From Ardenticatenaceae bacterium (GTDB lineage: Bacteria > Chloroflexota > Anaerolineae > Promineifilales > Promineifilaceae): a stretch of 64,000 bases of DNA. Made by a program: the position numbers and the translations under genes. The notes below the pieces were generated by a model. That model saw only the letters and a program-made list of their open reading frames with translations. It searched no databases and had not been told where the DNA came from. This document shows positions 23,742-34,087 of the stretch, one piece after another (the first letter of the stretch is position 1; every line of letters starts with the position of its first letter). Location: the NCBI GenBank assembly GCA_020634375.1, contig JACKBX010000002.1, positions 186,001 through 250,000 on the forward strand, given 5' to 3'.

Positions 23742-26700
23742 TGTTTAAGAAGATACTCTCAGTTTTCTCCGGGGATGCAACGGCTAAGCTCGTGCGTGCA
23801 CTCAGCCCAGATGTCGAAGCCATCGCCCAACTTGAAGCAAAATATCAATCATTTTCAGACGACGACTTAAAAATGGAAACGGCCGTCCTCAAAGAACGGT
23901 ACGCCACACTCACGGAACAGGCCGAAGACGATGACGACGCACTGAACGAGATGCTGCCCGAAGCCTTCGCCCTGGTACGCGAAGCCTCTGTACGCACCAC
24001 CGGTATGCGCCATTACGACGTACAAATGATGGGCGGCATGTTGCTGCACCAGCGCAACGTCGTCGAGATGCGCACCGGTGAAGGCAAGACCCTCGTCGCC
24101 ACACTGCCCCTGTATCTCAACGCCCTCACCGGCAAAGGGGCGCACCTCGTCACCGTCAACGAATACCTGGCACGGCGTGACGGCGGTTGGATGGGCAAGA
24201 TTTTCTATGCTCTGGGGTTAACAGTGGGCGTCATTGGCCCATTGCAGTTCTCTGCCTTGTATGACCCCGATTACGTCAACCCCGGTGCAGAGTTAGAAGA
24301 TGAGCGGCTCGTCCATTGGCGACCCTGTACACGGCAGCAAGCCTACCTGGCCGACATCACCTATGGCATCAGCAGCGAATTTGGCTTTGATTACCTGCGC
24401 GACAACATGGCAACCGATCCCGCCAAATTGGTGCAGCGTGACCTGCACTTTGCTGTAATTGACGAGGTTGACAATGTGCTGATTGACGAGGCACGCACGC
24501 CGCTGATTATCTCTGGCCCGGCCTCACAAACAGGCAAAGATTACGAGCGATTCGCGCAATACGTGCGCAATTTGCGCCGGAACACGGCCGACGAGGACGA
24601 CGAACCAAACGGCCATTATGACATTGACGAGAAAAGCCGCAGCGTCAGTCTCACAGAAATGGGCATCGCCGAAATCGAGAAGCGTGTGCCTGAAATTGAC
24701 CACGACGCAGGCGAAAGTCTCTACGATCCACAGTATTACCAGTTCACGTACTATCTGGATAACGCGATGCGGGCGCAGTACCTGTACAAACGGGATGTGC
24801 ATTACGTGGTGCAGGCGGATGGGCAGGTGGTGATTGTGGATGATTTCACCGGCCGTTTGATGCCGGGACGCCGCTATTCCGATGGGCTGCACGAAGCAAT
24901 TGAGGCCAAAGAAGGTGTGACGATTAAGCGTGAAACGGTGACGGTTGCCACTATCACGCTGCAAAACTATTTCCGTCTGTATGATAAATTGGCGGGTATG
25001 ACGGGTACGGCCGTTACCGACGCCGAAGAATTCGACAAAATTTACGAACTAGGCGTAGCTCCCTTGCCCACCAACGTCGAGCACATCGTTAACACCGGTG
25101 CGATGGGACTGGAGACACAAAAGGAGAAAATAGAGGGGGCAGAAGCCATCACCTACACCGCTCCAGATACCGGCGATCCGGTCTTCTTCAAGCGTATTGA
25201 CTTCCCCGACCAGGTGTATGGAACCGAGCAGGCCAAAGACCAGGCCATCATCAACGAAATCCAACGCGTCCATCAGATGGGCAGACCAGTGCTAGTCGGC
25301 ACAACCTCCGTCGAACACTCGGAATCCATCCACCGCATGTTGCAACGGCAAAACATTCCGCATAAAGTGCTGAACGCCAAGATACACCAATCTGAGGCGT
25401 TGATTGTGGCCCAAGCGGGTCGCAAGCAAGCTGTGACCATTTCCACAAACATGGCCGGGCGCGGTACGGACATTTTGCTCGGCGGCAATCCAGAGGGGAT
25501 GGCCGCAGAAATTCTGGAAGATGAACTGTTTGACCGCCCCATGCTGGCGCAGTTAGCCATTAATCTGCTAACAGAGGGGGAAGAAAAAGCACGGGAACTG
25601 GCGCAGAAGAACAGCAAGCTGCATGAGGCGCTGGTAGATGAACTGCTGCACTTAAAAGCAGAATTTGATGCGGCATTGATCGAAATTGAAGAGGTGCAGG
25701 TCATTGGTTATCTGGCACGCACGCTGCAAGAGCCTTTTGACATTGACTACAACAACATCTTGAATGTGCTGCGGCTGGTGCGTGCTGGGCAGTTGAGTGA
25801 AGCACGTGAATTTGTGGAATCGTTGGATAAAGATGTGGCGCTGGTTGATGAGGCACTGCGTCTTTGGGAACTGTACACGCGTTACCAAACGATTCATACG
25901 GACGAACGCAAAACGGCTCAGTTTTTGGCAGAAATCTTGTTTGATCGCCACTATAACGCCCGCGCTGCACTGATTCGAGCGGTGTTGGGCGGCGACCGTG
26001 CCGAAGCAGAGCAAATTGTGACAGAGATTCCGGGATTGGAAAGCGATATTATCGCTCGGATTGAGGCAATACAGAAGGAAACGGCCGTTGAACGACGTGA
26101 AGTCTGGCAATTAGGCGGCTTACATGTCGTCGGCTCTGAGCGGCACGAATCGCGGCGCATTGACAACCAGTTGCGAGGCCGTGCTGCCCGCCAGGGCGAC
26201 CCTGGCTCCTCCCGCTTCTTCCTCTCATTGGAAGACGACTTGATGAAACGCTTCGGCGGCGAACGACTGAAGAACTTCATGACGCGGGTCAGTATTCCTG
26301 ATGACATGCCCATTGAAAACCCCATGCTCGACCGCATCATTGCCAGTTCGCAAGAACGCATTGAGGGATACAACTTTGATATCCGCAAAAATGTGGTGGA
26401 CTATGACGACGTGATGAACCGGCAGCGTCAGGCGATTTACAATGAGCGTCGCGGCATTTTGCTGGGTGAATCGATTGACCTGGATGAAAAAGTAGCTGAC
26501 GCCTTTGCCGGGACAATCAGTGAACTCGTCGAAAATTACGTGGTCAATTACCGTGACTTTGTGCGCGGCGAAGTGCAGCAAGCCATTCAGTCTTCTAGCA
26601 CGGATGCCACCGATGAAATCAACGTGGCCGGAGTGCTGCGTCAGGTACGCTCTATGCTGCCTGATGTTATCAGCCTGGACAGGGAAGAGTTGGAAGGGCT

Positions 26701-27700
26701 GCGAGATGACCGGCTGACGGAACGCTTGATGCTCCTGGCTTATGAGAATGAGGAGCAAGGCCAGAATTTATACCAACTGCTGCAAGCGATGGGTCGCTTT
26801 TTACCACTGCTGCCCCCGGTTCCAAACTTGGGTGGGCTGGCAAGCCGCCGTTCGGGGCAAATTCAGGCACGGGATAATGCGCGGCGGGATTATTTGCAGC
26901 AGGTGGAAATGCTGTTTAATGAGTTCTTGGCGGAACACATCGAGGAGAAACAGCGAGCAGAAATTTGGGAAACGGCCGTTACCCAACTCAATGACGCTTT
27001 CAACCAATTCAACCTGCAAACCCTCTCTCTGAAAAATGCTGTTGTACAGCAGCTTCATTTCCGCCAGCAGGCTGACGAAGTCATCCGCCAACTTCTGCTA
27101 GAGAGCCTTTCCGCATTGGATAGCGATCAGCTAGTGATTGCCCTCAACGAATATGTGGAAAAGCAGCAGGCCAAATGGCGCCAGCAAATTGGTGATGAAG
27201 AGTACCAACGCTTCCAACGCCAGCTACTGCTCTCTGCTATAGACCGAGAATGGCGCGACTATTTAACGGCAGCAGATGATCTGCGACGTGAAGTGGGTCT
27301 GGAAGCTGTTGGGCAGCGCGATCCAAAAGTGCAGTACAAGATTCGCTCCGCCGAAATGTTTGCTGATATGCGTCACAACATTGAAAAAGATATTGCGGAC
27401 CGCTTTTTCCGGCAGGTAGCATCGCATCAGGCTTTTGTGCAGCAGCAGCAAGCGGATCAAGCCTATCAATTGCAGGCGCAGGGCGCAGGGTATCAGGTCG
27501 TGAAACGGCAGCAAGGACGCGGTGTGGAGTTGCGCCGCGACGTACCAAAGGTAGGGCGCAATGACCCCTGTCCGTGCGGTAGTGGGAAGAAGTATAAAAA
27601 CTGCCACATGCGGCAGGATTTGGCAAAAGAACAGGCTTCAACACCTTCAAGGCAAGGAGGACAACGTGCAAAGGGCAAAAAACGGTCAGGCCGCCGTTAA
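23741..27700 (+). CDS. secA: Preprotein translocase ATPase SecA with large NBD2 insertion
   Basis: 1319 residues, about 400 longer than E. coli SecA. Motor elements are clear: MRTGEGKTLVATLP (about 109-122), FAVIDEVDNVLIDEARTPLI, GRRYSDGLHEAIEAKE, FRLYDKLAGMTGTA and TNMAGRGTDILLGGNP. Between that last block and the terminal motor block LGGLHVVGSERHESRRID there is a helical insertion of about 200 residues (roughly 585-785). The C-terminus ends in a zinc-binding SEC-C tail, CPCGSGKKYKNCH, used for SecB or ribosome contact. Similar NBD2 insertions occur in some other phyla. The protein begins MFKKILSVFSGD as expected, so the start is certain; no ribosome-binding site precedes it. It is the central motor of Sec export and would serve the subtilase upstream. 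Confidence 0.95.
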   Translation: MFKKILSVFSGDATAKLVRALSPDVEAIAQLEAKYQSFSDDDLKMETAVLKERYATLTEQAEDDDDALNEMLPEAFALVREASVRTTGMRHYDVQMMGGMLLHQRNVVEMRTGEGKTLVATLPLYLNALTGKGAHLVTVNEYLARRDGGWMGKIFYALGLTVGVIGPLQFSALYDPDYVNPGAELEDERLVHWRPCTRQQAYLADITYGISSEFGFDYLRDNMATDPAKLVQRDLHFAVIDEVDNVLIDEARTPLIISGPASQTGKDYERFAQYVRNLRRNTADEDDEPNGHYDIDEKSRSVSLTEMGIAEIEKRVPEIDHDAGESLYDPQYYQFTYYLDNAMRAQYLYKRDVHYVVQADGQVVIVDDFTGRLMPGRRYSDGLHEAIEAKEGVTIKRETVTVATITLQNYFRLYDKLAGMTGTAVTDAEEFDKIYELGVAPLPTNVEHIVNTGAMGLETQKEKIEGAEAITYTAPDTGDPVFFKRIDFPDQVYGTEQAKDQAIINEIQRVHQMGRPVLVGTTSVEHSESIHRMLQRQNIPHKVLNAKIHQSEALIVAQAGRKQAVTISTNMAGRGTDILLGGNPEGMAAEILEDELFDRPMLAQLAINLLTEGEEKARELAQKNSKLHEALVDELLHLKAEFDAALIEIEEVQVIGYLARTLQEPFDIDYNNILNVLRLVRAGQLSEAREFVESLDKDVALVDEALRLWELYTRYQTIHTDERKTAQFLAEILFDRHYNARAALIRAVLGGDRAEAEQIVTEIPGLESDIIARIEAIQKETAVERREVWQLGGLHVVGSERHESRRIDNQLRGRAARQGDPGSSRFFLSLEDDLMKRFGGERLKNFMTRVSIPDDMPIENPMLDRIIASSQERIEGYNFDIRKNVVDYDDVMNRQRQAIYNERRGILLGESIDLDEKVADAFAGTISELVENYVVNYRDFVRGEVQQAIQSSSTDATDEINVAGVLRQVRSMLPDVISLDREELEGLRDDRLTERLMLLAYENEEQGQNLYQLLQAMGRFLPLLPPVPNLGGLASRRSGQIQARDNARRDYLQQVEMLFNEFLAEHIEEKQRAEIWETAVTQLNDAFNQFNLQTLSLKNAVVQQLHFRQQADEVIRQLLLESLSALDSDQLVIALNEYVEKQQAKWRQQIGDEEYQRFQRQLLLSAIDREWRDYLTAADDLRREVGLEAVGQRDPKVQYKIRSAEMFADMRHNIEKDIADRFFRQVASHQAFVQQQQADQAYQLQAQGAGYQVVKRQQGRGVELRRDVPKVGRNDPCPCGSGKKYKNCHMRQDLAKEQASTPSRQGGQRAKGKKRSGRR

Positions 27701-27824
27701 TGCCACTTACGCGGAATTTACTTTTAATGCATTGACGGCTGACCTAAAACGTGGTTTTATGTTGCTGGTGTAATGCCTTGATAACTCAATTCCATATCCC
27801 ATATTCCCACGAACAGGGGGCATC

Positions 27825-30800
27825 ATGCAAAGAGAAAATAGTCATTTTCTGGCTTTGCGAGATTTTCAAAAACAAATACGCGCTGCGGACTCTGCTGATG
27901 CTGTTTTAAGCCTGGTCACGACTTTTCTGAAGACGACTCTGGCAATTGATGAAGTTGGTGTGAGGGAAACGGCCATTGCTCCCACAGCAACTTCTCTTTG
28001 TTTGCCTGTTAGTCAGTCAGGGCATTTTCTTTGTGTTGCCCGACAAACCCCTTTTGAAGACGAGGAACGAGATTTGCTAGATATGATGGTCGCTCTAATT
28101 GGAACGACCCCATATTACCAAACTCGTTTACAACAAACCCGGCAGCTTCTCGAAGAATTCGATATTGTGCAAACCATTCTTGAGCCGGCACTTCCCTTAC
28201 AATCGCTTGAAGACACACTCAATACACTCTATCAGCAAATTGTACACGTTTTCAAAGCCTCCATTTGTTTTATCGCACTCTATGATCAAGAAACGCGGCT
28301 GATTACCTTTCCACATGTTTGGGAAGCAGAGCAGCCGGAAACACTGCCACCGCTTTCCAGTCTAGATGACAATAGTTTGACAGCTTGGGTCGTGCTTAAT
28401 AACCGGCCATATCTCACTGGCAACTGGCCGAAAGATGACAAGCCGGTAGCAGGCGTGGTTGACGGCACAGAGCCAAGTTCGATCCTGGCTGTGCCTATGT
28501 ATACGGCAGGCGAGGTTGTGGGCGTGATTTCGCTGCAAAGTGACCAGCCGGATGCGTATTCGCTGGCCGATTTACAACGTCTGGAAGCGGTAGCCGATAA
28601 GGCAGCGGTGATTGTACGCAATGCGAGATTGTACGCGCAATCACGCTCTCTGGTAGACCAAAGCTTGCGCGATTATCAGACGGCCGTTTCCCTGCGGCAG
28701 GCAATTGCTGTGGTCGGCGCGTCATTAGAACCGGCTATTATCGCTCAAAATCTACTACTAGCCCTTGGCTATTTGTTCACCTACGATACAGCCCTCGTTT
28801 TCTTGCACGAAGATGATCAGTGGCGGTATGCAGCAGGACGCGATTTTTATGAACGGCCGTTAACTCTCACACCGGTTCAGGCTGAAAGCATCTGGCAAAA
28901 CAGCCAACTCTTCAAAATTATTGAGGAGACAAAAGAGCCTATCGTAACGGCCGTGCAAGACGACCCCCGTTGGCCTGATGAAAACAGTCCACAAATACTA
29001 TCCTGGATAGGCGTCCCCCTTTCCTTACGCGGACAAATCAGCGGCATTCTGATGGCCGAAAGTCAAACTGCTAACGCATTTGGCAAGCATGAAGAATGGC
29101 TAAGCTTAACCCTGGCAGCACACGCCGCAGCCGCCCTGCACAACGCCCAACTCCACAAACAAACCGAACAACAACTCCACGAATTAGGCACACTCTATCA
29201 AGCCAGCGCCATGATGACGGCCAATCTCGACCAGGACTTTGTATTACAAACGGTTGTCAGCGAAATGGTTCGCGCCGTGCAAGTAGATAGTTGTTCCATC
29301 TTCGTTTGGGATAAGGACCATCGCCAACTTGTCCTCTCTGCCCACGAAAACCAAGCAGACAACAGCGCCAATGGCGACACCAAAACTGGATTGAGCCTGC
29401 TCAACAACCTGGAGCAATACCCCATTATTCAACGTGTGCTGGAAACACAAGAAATTCACAGCCTACGGCATGACAACGCTTACAGCCCCCACCAGATTGC
29501 CCTCTTAGAAGCAGCCAATTTAATGTCAATCTTGCTCGTCCCATTAACTCGCCGCAACACGATACTGGGTCTACTGGCGCTGGGGCAGCAGCAACAACCT
29601 CGTTCCTTTACGGCCAGTGAACTGCGCTTAACACAAAACCTGGCCGGACAAGCGGCCGTTGCCATTGAACATGCGCGTCTTTTCAGCCAGTCACAGCGGC
29701 GTATTGAAGAGCTTTCCACCTTCCACCAAATTGTCCTTCAGCTAAATACCCCGCTCAAACTCAATGAAGTGCTAGATACCATCACAGGAGCAACGCTGAA
29801 ACTGGTGGATGCAAGCAACATGCACATCTTTCTTTATGATCCTGAGTCTCAAGAATTCACATTCGGCTCTGCACTTTGGCGAGATGGCACTAGGACATCA
29901 GCAGTAGCATCCCCTCGGCCCAATGGCATTACCGCAACGGTTGCCCAACAAGGCGAACCCATCATCATCAATGATGCATCTAAACATCCCCTGTACCAAT
30001 CAGATAAAGCACAAGCCTGGGGCATTCACGCCATTGCCGGTTTCCCTTTGATGCAGGATGGGCAAGTTATTGGTGTCTTCACCACCACCTATTTGCGCCC
30101 TCACACCTTCAGCGACGATGAAATCCTCTTACTACACCTGTTGGCAGATCAAGCAGCCGTTGCAGTCAAAAATGCCCGCCTGTTTGCCCAATCCCAACGA
30201 CAACTACGGGACATGTCTGCCTTAGTAGACATGGCCAAGCAAGTAACTAGCAATCTCAATCTTACATCTGTCCTGCAAACCACCGTACAAGCACTGCAAA
30301 AATTACTCAACGCCAGGGCCAGTACCATCACCATGCTGTCTAAAGACGGCACAGAACTCATTGTGGAAGCGGCGGCAGGCATTAATCCCGAATTTGTCCA
30401 TGCCAAAATGAAATTGGGCGAGGGTGTTTCTGGTGAAGTCGTTCGCCGCGCTGCCACCATCTATATCCGAGATACCTACCGTGAACCCGATTTCCTCTTC
30501 TTTGATGAAGTTGTACGCAGTTTGCTAGTCGTCCCCATCATCATCCGCGATGAAGCCTCGGGAACGATGACAGTTGACAGCGATCGCCCCAACGCCTTCA
30601 GCAGCTCTGACATTCAATTGATGACAATTGCCGCCGCACAAGTAAGCATTGCCATCTCTAATGCACGCTTGTTTGAGGAATTAGAAGAACGAGCAGAAGA
30701 GTTGGCTGAAGCCTATGAAGAATTGAAAGAAAGTGACCGACTGAAAGATGAGTTAGTACAGAATGTATCCCATGAGTTGAGAACCCCTTTAACTTTCGTG

Positions 30801-31433
30801 AAAGGATATGTCGATCTCCTGCTTGACGGCGAAATGGGGTTGATGAATACCGCGCAACAAGAAGCTCTGCAAATTGTGTCCACAAAAACGGATGAAATCA
30901 CGCGGTTGATAGCAGACATTATGACCCTACAACGCATCGACAACAGTAATTTGCAAATGCAACAGATTTCTATGAAGGGGCTGGTAAAGAATTCTGTGGC
31001 TGGGCACAATCTGGTAGCAGAAAAGAATGGGTTGATTCTTGAAACACATTTGCCGCAAACTGATCCTGAAGCTTTTGTTGACCAGGGACGTATCAATCAG
31101 GTTTTAGATAACTTGATCGGTAACGCAATTAAATTTAGTCCAGATGGCGGTAAGATTGTCATTACGCTAGAGGATAAAGGTGACAAGATTCTTCTTTCTG
31201 TGAAGGATGAGGGCGTTGGCGTTCCTGAAGACAAGATATTGCGTATCTTCGACCGCTTTTATCAGGTTGATGGGTCATCGCGTCGCCGGTTTGGCGGCAC
31301 TGGCTTGGGATTAGCTATTGCCAAGCGAATTGTCGAAGCACATCAGGGTATGATATGGGTAGAAAGTAAGATCAACCAGGGCAGCACTTTCTATTTTGAG
31401 CTACCCAAACAACCTACAGCTTTGTTCTCATAA
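27825..31433 (+). CDS. Soluble multi-GAF sensor histidine kinase
   Basis: 1202 residues without a transmembrane helix. After a short, partial GAF-like start (about 30-115) there are five GAF domains in a row (about 115-270, 290-440, 450-615, 625-785, 800-950), each ending with the linker pattern AVAI(E/K)NARLF. A coiled coil (LEERAEELAEAYEELKES) leads to HisKA with NVSHELRTPL (phosphoacceptor His near 983) and a HATPase domain with NQVLDNLIGNAIKFSPDGG, DEGVGVPED and FGGTGLGLAIAKRIVE. All kinase boxes are intact. There is no receiver domain, so a separate response regulator must exist outside the window. Multi-GAF kinases sense small molecules, light or redox state; the ligand is not predictable. 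GGGGG precedes the ATG. Confidence 0.9.
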   Translation: MQRENSHFLALRDFQKQIRAADSADAVLSLVTTFLKTTLAIDEVGVRETAIAPTATSLCLPVSQSGHFLCVARQTPFEDEERDLLDMMVALIGTTPYYQTRLQQTRQLLEEFDIVQTILEPALPLQSLEDTLNTLYQQIVHVFKASICFIALYDQETRLITFPHVWEAEQPETLPPLSSLDDNSLTAWVVLNNRPYLTGNWPKDDKPVAGVVDGTEPSSILAVPMYTAGEVVGVISLQSDQPDAYSLADLQRLEAVADKAAVIVRNARLYAQSRSLVDQSLRDYQTAVSLRQAIAVVGASLEPAIIAQNLLLALGYLFTYDTALVFLHEDDQWRYAAGRDFYERPLTLTPVQAESIWQNSQLFKIIEETKEPIVTAVQDDPRWPDENSPQILSWIGVPLSLRGQISGILMAESQTANAFGKHEEWLSLTLAAHAAAALHNAQLHKQTEQQLHELGTLYQASAMMTANLDQDFVLQTVVSEMVRAVQVDSCSIFVWDKDHRQLVLSAHENQADNSANGDTKTGLSLLNNLEQYPIIQRVLETQEIHSLRHDNAYSPHQIALLEAANLMSILLVPLTRRNTILGLLALGQQQQPRSFTASELRLTQNLAGQAAVAIEHARLFSQSQRRIEELSTFHQIVLQLNTPLKLNEVLDTITGATLKLVDASNMHIFLYDPESQEFTFGSALWRDGTRTSAVASPRPNGITATVAQQGEPIIINDASKHPLYQSDKAQAWGIHAIAGFPLMQDGQVIGVFTTTYLRPHTFSDDEILLLHLLADQAAVAVKNARLFAQSQRQLRDMSALVDMAKQVTSNLNLTSVLQTTVQALQKLLNARASTITMLSKDGTELIVEAAAGINPEFVHAKMKLGEGVSGEVVRRAATIYIRDTYREPDFLFFDEVVRSLLVVPIIIRDEASGTMTVDSDRPNAFSSSDIQLMTIAAAQVSIAISNARLFEELEERAEELAEAYEELKESDRLKDELVQNVSHELRTPLTFVKGYVDLLLDGEMGLMNTAQQEALQIVSTKTDEITRLIADIMTLQRIDNSNLQMQQISMKGLVKNSVAGHNLVAEKNGLILETHLPQTDPEAFVDQGRINQVLDNLIGNAIKFSPDGGKIVITLEDKGDKILLSVKDEGVGVPEDKILRIFDRFYQVDGSSRRRFGGTGLGLAIAKRIVEAHQGMIWVESKINQGSTFYFELPKQPTALFS

Positions 31434-31459
31434 ATTGTTCGGGATATGTTGCATTCATT

Positions 31460-32524
31460 ATGATCGAAAAGGCTTCTCAACAGGCTGACCAGCGATTAAC
31501 TCCTACGGCGCTTAAAGCAATGCCTAAGATTGATCTTCACCGGCATTTGGAGGGTTCATTACGCCTGGAAACTCTGTTGGAAATCGCACAAAAATATGGT
31601 CTTGACTTGCCTGCGGCAGATATTGAACGATTACGGCCGTACGTACAAATCACAGACGACCCCCCTGATCACGAAGTATTCCTAAGCAAATTTGAAGTGC
31701 TGCGCCACTTTTATCGCAGCCCAGAAGCTGTGAGCCGTTTGGCTTATGAGGTGGTGGCAGATGCCGCTTCCGACAACATCCACTATCTGGAACTACGATT
31801 TAGCCCACAGGCTCTGGCGCGGGTACGTGGGTTTTCGCTCAGCGAAGTAGCGGATTGGGTCATAGATGCAACGCAGCAAGCCAGCCAGGATTTGGGCATT
31901 ATTGTGCGGCTCATTGTCACTTTAGTGCGTCACGATCCCATTGAACAGGCAAAGCCGGTAGCCGAAGTAGCGTTTGAACGCTTTGATAGAGGTATAGTTG
32001 GGCTAGACCTCGCGGGGAATGAAGTCAAATTCCCAGCCGGGCCATTCAAGCCCCTGTTTACTGAAGCTAAGCGTCTGGGCATGGGCGTGACTGTTCATGC
32101 CGGAGAATGGGCCAGCGCGGAGGGCGTGCGTCAAGCTATCGAAGAACTCCACGCAGATCGCATTGGGCATGGTATACGCTCCATTGAAAATTCTCGGATT
32201 TTGCGACTGGTACGCGACCGGCAAGTTGCGCTGGAAGTCTGCCTGACCAGTAATTTGCAAACTGGTGTGGTACACCAATTAATGCACCACCCTCTAGTAG
32301 ATTTATTGAACTTGGGCGTTAAGGTGACACTAAACACAGATGACCCAACAGTGAGCAACAGCCTGCTGACCGATGAATACCGGGTAGCGGTGGAAACGCT
32401 AGGACTGGGTTATGCTGATTTACGTAAGTTAGTGATGAATGCCGCAAATGCGACGTTTTTACCAGAGGTAGAGCAGCAGGAATTACTGGCTTATTTTGAC
32501 AAGCATTTGCCAACAGGAAAATAA
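31460..32524 (+). CDS. add: Adenosine deaminase
   Basis: 354 residues of the amidohydrolase adenosine deaminase family. Zinc ligands and catalytic residues are visible in KIDLHRHLEGSL (about 23-34), VTVHAGEWAS (His and nearby Glu), RIGHGIR (His) and LNTDDPTVS (Asp pair). It converts adenosine to inosine in purine salvage. It follows the kinase gene after 26 bp, with no obvious ribosome-binding site at the ATG, and is followed by a strong bidirectional terminator. Confidence 0.9.
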   Translation: MIEKASQQADQRLTPTALKAMPKIDLHRHLEGSLRLETLLEIAQKYGLDLPAADIERLRPYVQITDDPPDHEVFLSKFEVLRHFYRSPEAVSRLAYEVVADAASDNIHYLELRFSPQALARVRGFSLSEVADWVIDATQQASQDLGIIVRLIVTLVRHDPIEQAKPVAEVAFERFDRGIVGLDLAGNEVKFPAGPFKPLFTEAKRLGMGVTVHAGEWASAEGVRQAIEELHADRIGHGIRSIENSRILRLVRDRQVALEVCLTSNLQTGVVHQLMHHPLVDLLNLGVKVTLNTDDPTVSNSLLTDEYRVAVETLGLGYADLRKLVMNAANATFLPEVEQQELLAYFDKHLPTGK

Positions 32525-32528
32525 AGGG

Positions 32529-32547
32529 GGCGGGCCAAAAACCCGCC
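32529..32547. terminator. Bidirectional rho-independent terminator
   Basis: GGCGGG, 7-nt loop CCAAAAA, CCCGCC, followed by TCTTTTGTTTT on the plus strand; the minus-strand reading ends in CCCTTTAT. It serves both add (+) and the convergent hypothetical gene (-). Confidence 0.85.
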
Positions 32548-32556
32548 TCTTTTGTT

Positions 32557-33198
32557 TTAGGATGCTTCCCAGTCTTTGAGTGCTTTTTTGATAAGGTATT
32601 GAATACGCTGGTCTGGAACTTCGCGGGGGCGATCGTAGTAACGGCCGTCCACCTCAATCCGCAACCCGCCCGAAGGATTGTCACACAAATGCACCCGACG
32701 ATCAGCCAGTTCTGGCACAGCTTCCAAATGCTTTTGTAAAATCGCATCAATCTGTGCCACTAAATTAACCGGAGCCGCCGACGAAGCAGAAGGGGTGGAT
32801 GGGGGTGCTGGCCGCATAACACTTGGCTGTCGGGAATTTGGTTGATTTTTTAGCGCATCGCGCTGCGCCTCCAATTCTGCTAAAAACCGGGCTTGTTCTT
32901 CAGTCAGGGGCGGTTGTTGTTCTGTAGATGGTTCGGGTGTGGGAGAAACGGCCGTTTCCACCACAGCAGGCTGAGCAACAGCCGGAACCGCCATCGCCGG
33001 GGCTGCCCCGGCATCGACCAACGCCTGATACCCCCCAGAAAACACAATCAACTCCCCAATCGCCGTCAGCAGCCGCTGCTCAACCTTCGCATGATCAATC
33101 TCCGACAGCATCTCAAATCGCCGACCACCGACCTCCACTACCAACTTCCCCATCGGGGGAACCCGGAGTACACGCATAATTTCTACTTCTTTCCGCAT
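32557..33198 (-). CDS. Hypothetical protein with Pro/Ala-rich linker
   Basis: 213 residues from ATG 33198, chosen because it lies just after the mutM stop (33213) with an AGGATGGG ribosome-binding site; a start at 33234 would overlap mutM. The N-terminal domain (about 1-65) contains VPPMGKLVVEVGGRRFEMLSE and looks like a small beta-rich domain. A disordered Pro/Ala/Gln linker follows (about 68-140). The C-terminal domain repeats a similar theme, GLRIEVDGRYYDRPREVPD, suggesting an internal duplication of a module that may bind a common partner. I do not recognise a named family. Genomic coupling to mutM hints at a DNA-related role, which is only inference. Confidence 0.65.
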   Translation of the reverse strand: MRKEVEIMRVLRVPPMGKLVVEVGGRRFEMLSEIDHAKVEQRLLTAIGELIVFSGGYQALVDAGAAPAMAVPAVAQPAVVETAVSPTPEPSTEQQPPLTEEQARFLAELEAQRDALKNQPNSRQPSVMRPAPPSTPSASSAAPVNLVAQIDAILQKHLEAVPELADRRVHLCDNPSGGLRIEVDGRYYDRPREVPDQRIQYLIKKALKDWEAS

Positions 33199-33212
33199 GA
33201 TCCCATCCTCGC

Positions 33213-34025
33213 TTAAATCTGACAATGTGGACAAAAATGTGTACTACGCCCACCTAAAACAATCCGTTCAATTGGCGTGCCACAATCATAACACGATTCC
33301 CCCGTACGGCGGAACACTGCCAGAACAAGCTGCATTCCCCCTTTTGTACCATCCGGTCGCAAATACAGCTCCAAACTGGCTCCACCGCGGGCAATGCCCA
33401 ACTGCAACGCCTTTTTCATGGCCCCGTGCAGCCGCACAATCTCCGCTTCACTCAGCGTATCTGACGTGCGTGTGGGATGAATACCTGCATAAAATAATGC
33501 CTCATCAGCGTAAATGTTACCCAAACCGGCCACGAAGGTTTGGTCAAGCAGCAAGGGTTTAAGGGTGCGTTTACGGCCGTTCAACCGTTCCTGCAGCATC
33601 GCCACCGAAAAATCCTCATCCAACGGCTCTGGCCCCAACTTGCCTACCACCGTTTCCACATCATCCACCAACCACACCCGGCCAAACTTACGCTGATCCC
33701 AAAAGCGAAGTTCACGGCCGTTATTCAGCGAAAAAATCGTATGCGTGTGTTTATCTGTCGGCGAATTCGCAGCAACCACCGACAACCGCCCCGACATGCG
33801 CAAGTGAATAATGAGCGTTTGCCCATCATCTAATGGGAAAAGTAGATACTTACCACGACGGCCAATGGCTTGAATGGAACGGCCATGCACCCGCCTCTGC
33901 ATCTCCGTCACCGACAAACCATCCATATGGCGCGGCCAATAACAGCGCACCTCAGTAATCATCTGGCCTATCAACGACCCGCGCAGCCCACGAGCCACCA
34001 TTTCTACTTCTGGCAATTCAGGCAT
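33213..34025 (-). CDS. mutM: Formamidopyrimidine-DNA glycosylase
   Basis: 270 residues. The mature N-terminal proline and glutamate (PELPEVE) form the catalytic Schiff base site; the conserved lysine appears in GRRGKYLLF; the H2TH domain contains LDQTFVAGLGNIYADEALF; and the C-terminal zinc finger is CYDCGTP...CPHC. Fpg removes 8-oxoguanine and related lesions and nicks the abasic site. All key residues are present. A dispersed repeat (34027-34087) abuts its start codon upstream. Confidence 0.93.
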   Translation of the reverse strand: MPELPEVEMVARGLRGSLIGQMITEVRCYWPRHMDGLSVTEMQRRVHGRSIQAIGRRGKYLLFPLDDGQTLIIHLRMSGRLSVVAANSPTDKHTHTIFSLNNGRELRFWDQRKFGRVWLVDDVETVVGKLGPEPLDEDFSVAMLQERLNGRKRTLKPLLLDQTFVAGLGNIYADEALFYAGIHPTRTSDTLSEAEIVRLHGAMKKALQLGIARGGASLELYLRPDGTKGGMQLVLAVFRRTGESCYDCGTPIERIVLGGRSTHFCPHCQI

Positions 34026-34026
34026 A

Positions 34027-34087
34027 GTTAGTTGTTAGCGATTAGCTTTTAGCCATTAGCCCCTTGCTAATTATTCATTGCTAATTG
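34027..34087. repeat. Dispersed intergenic repeat (TTAGC word family)
   Basis: Bases 34036-34060 are identical over 25 nt to 48424-48448, and 34064-34087 match the reverse complement of coding bases 11051-11074 at 22 of 24 positions. So one intergenic element shares parts with a second intergenic element and with an in-gene insertion. Confidence 0.8.
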
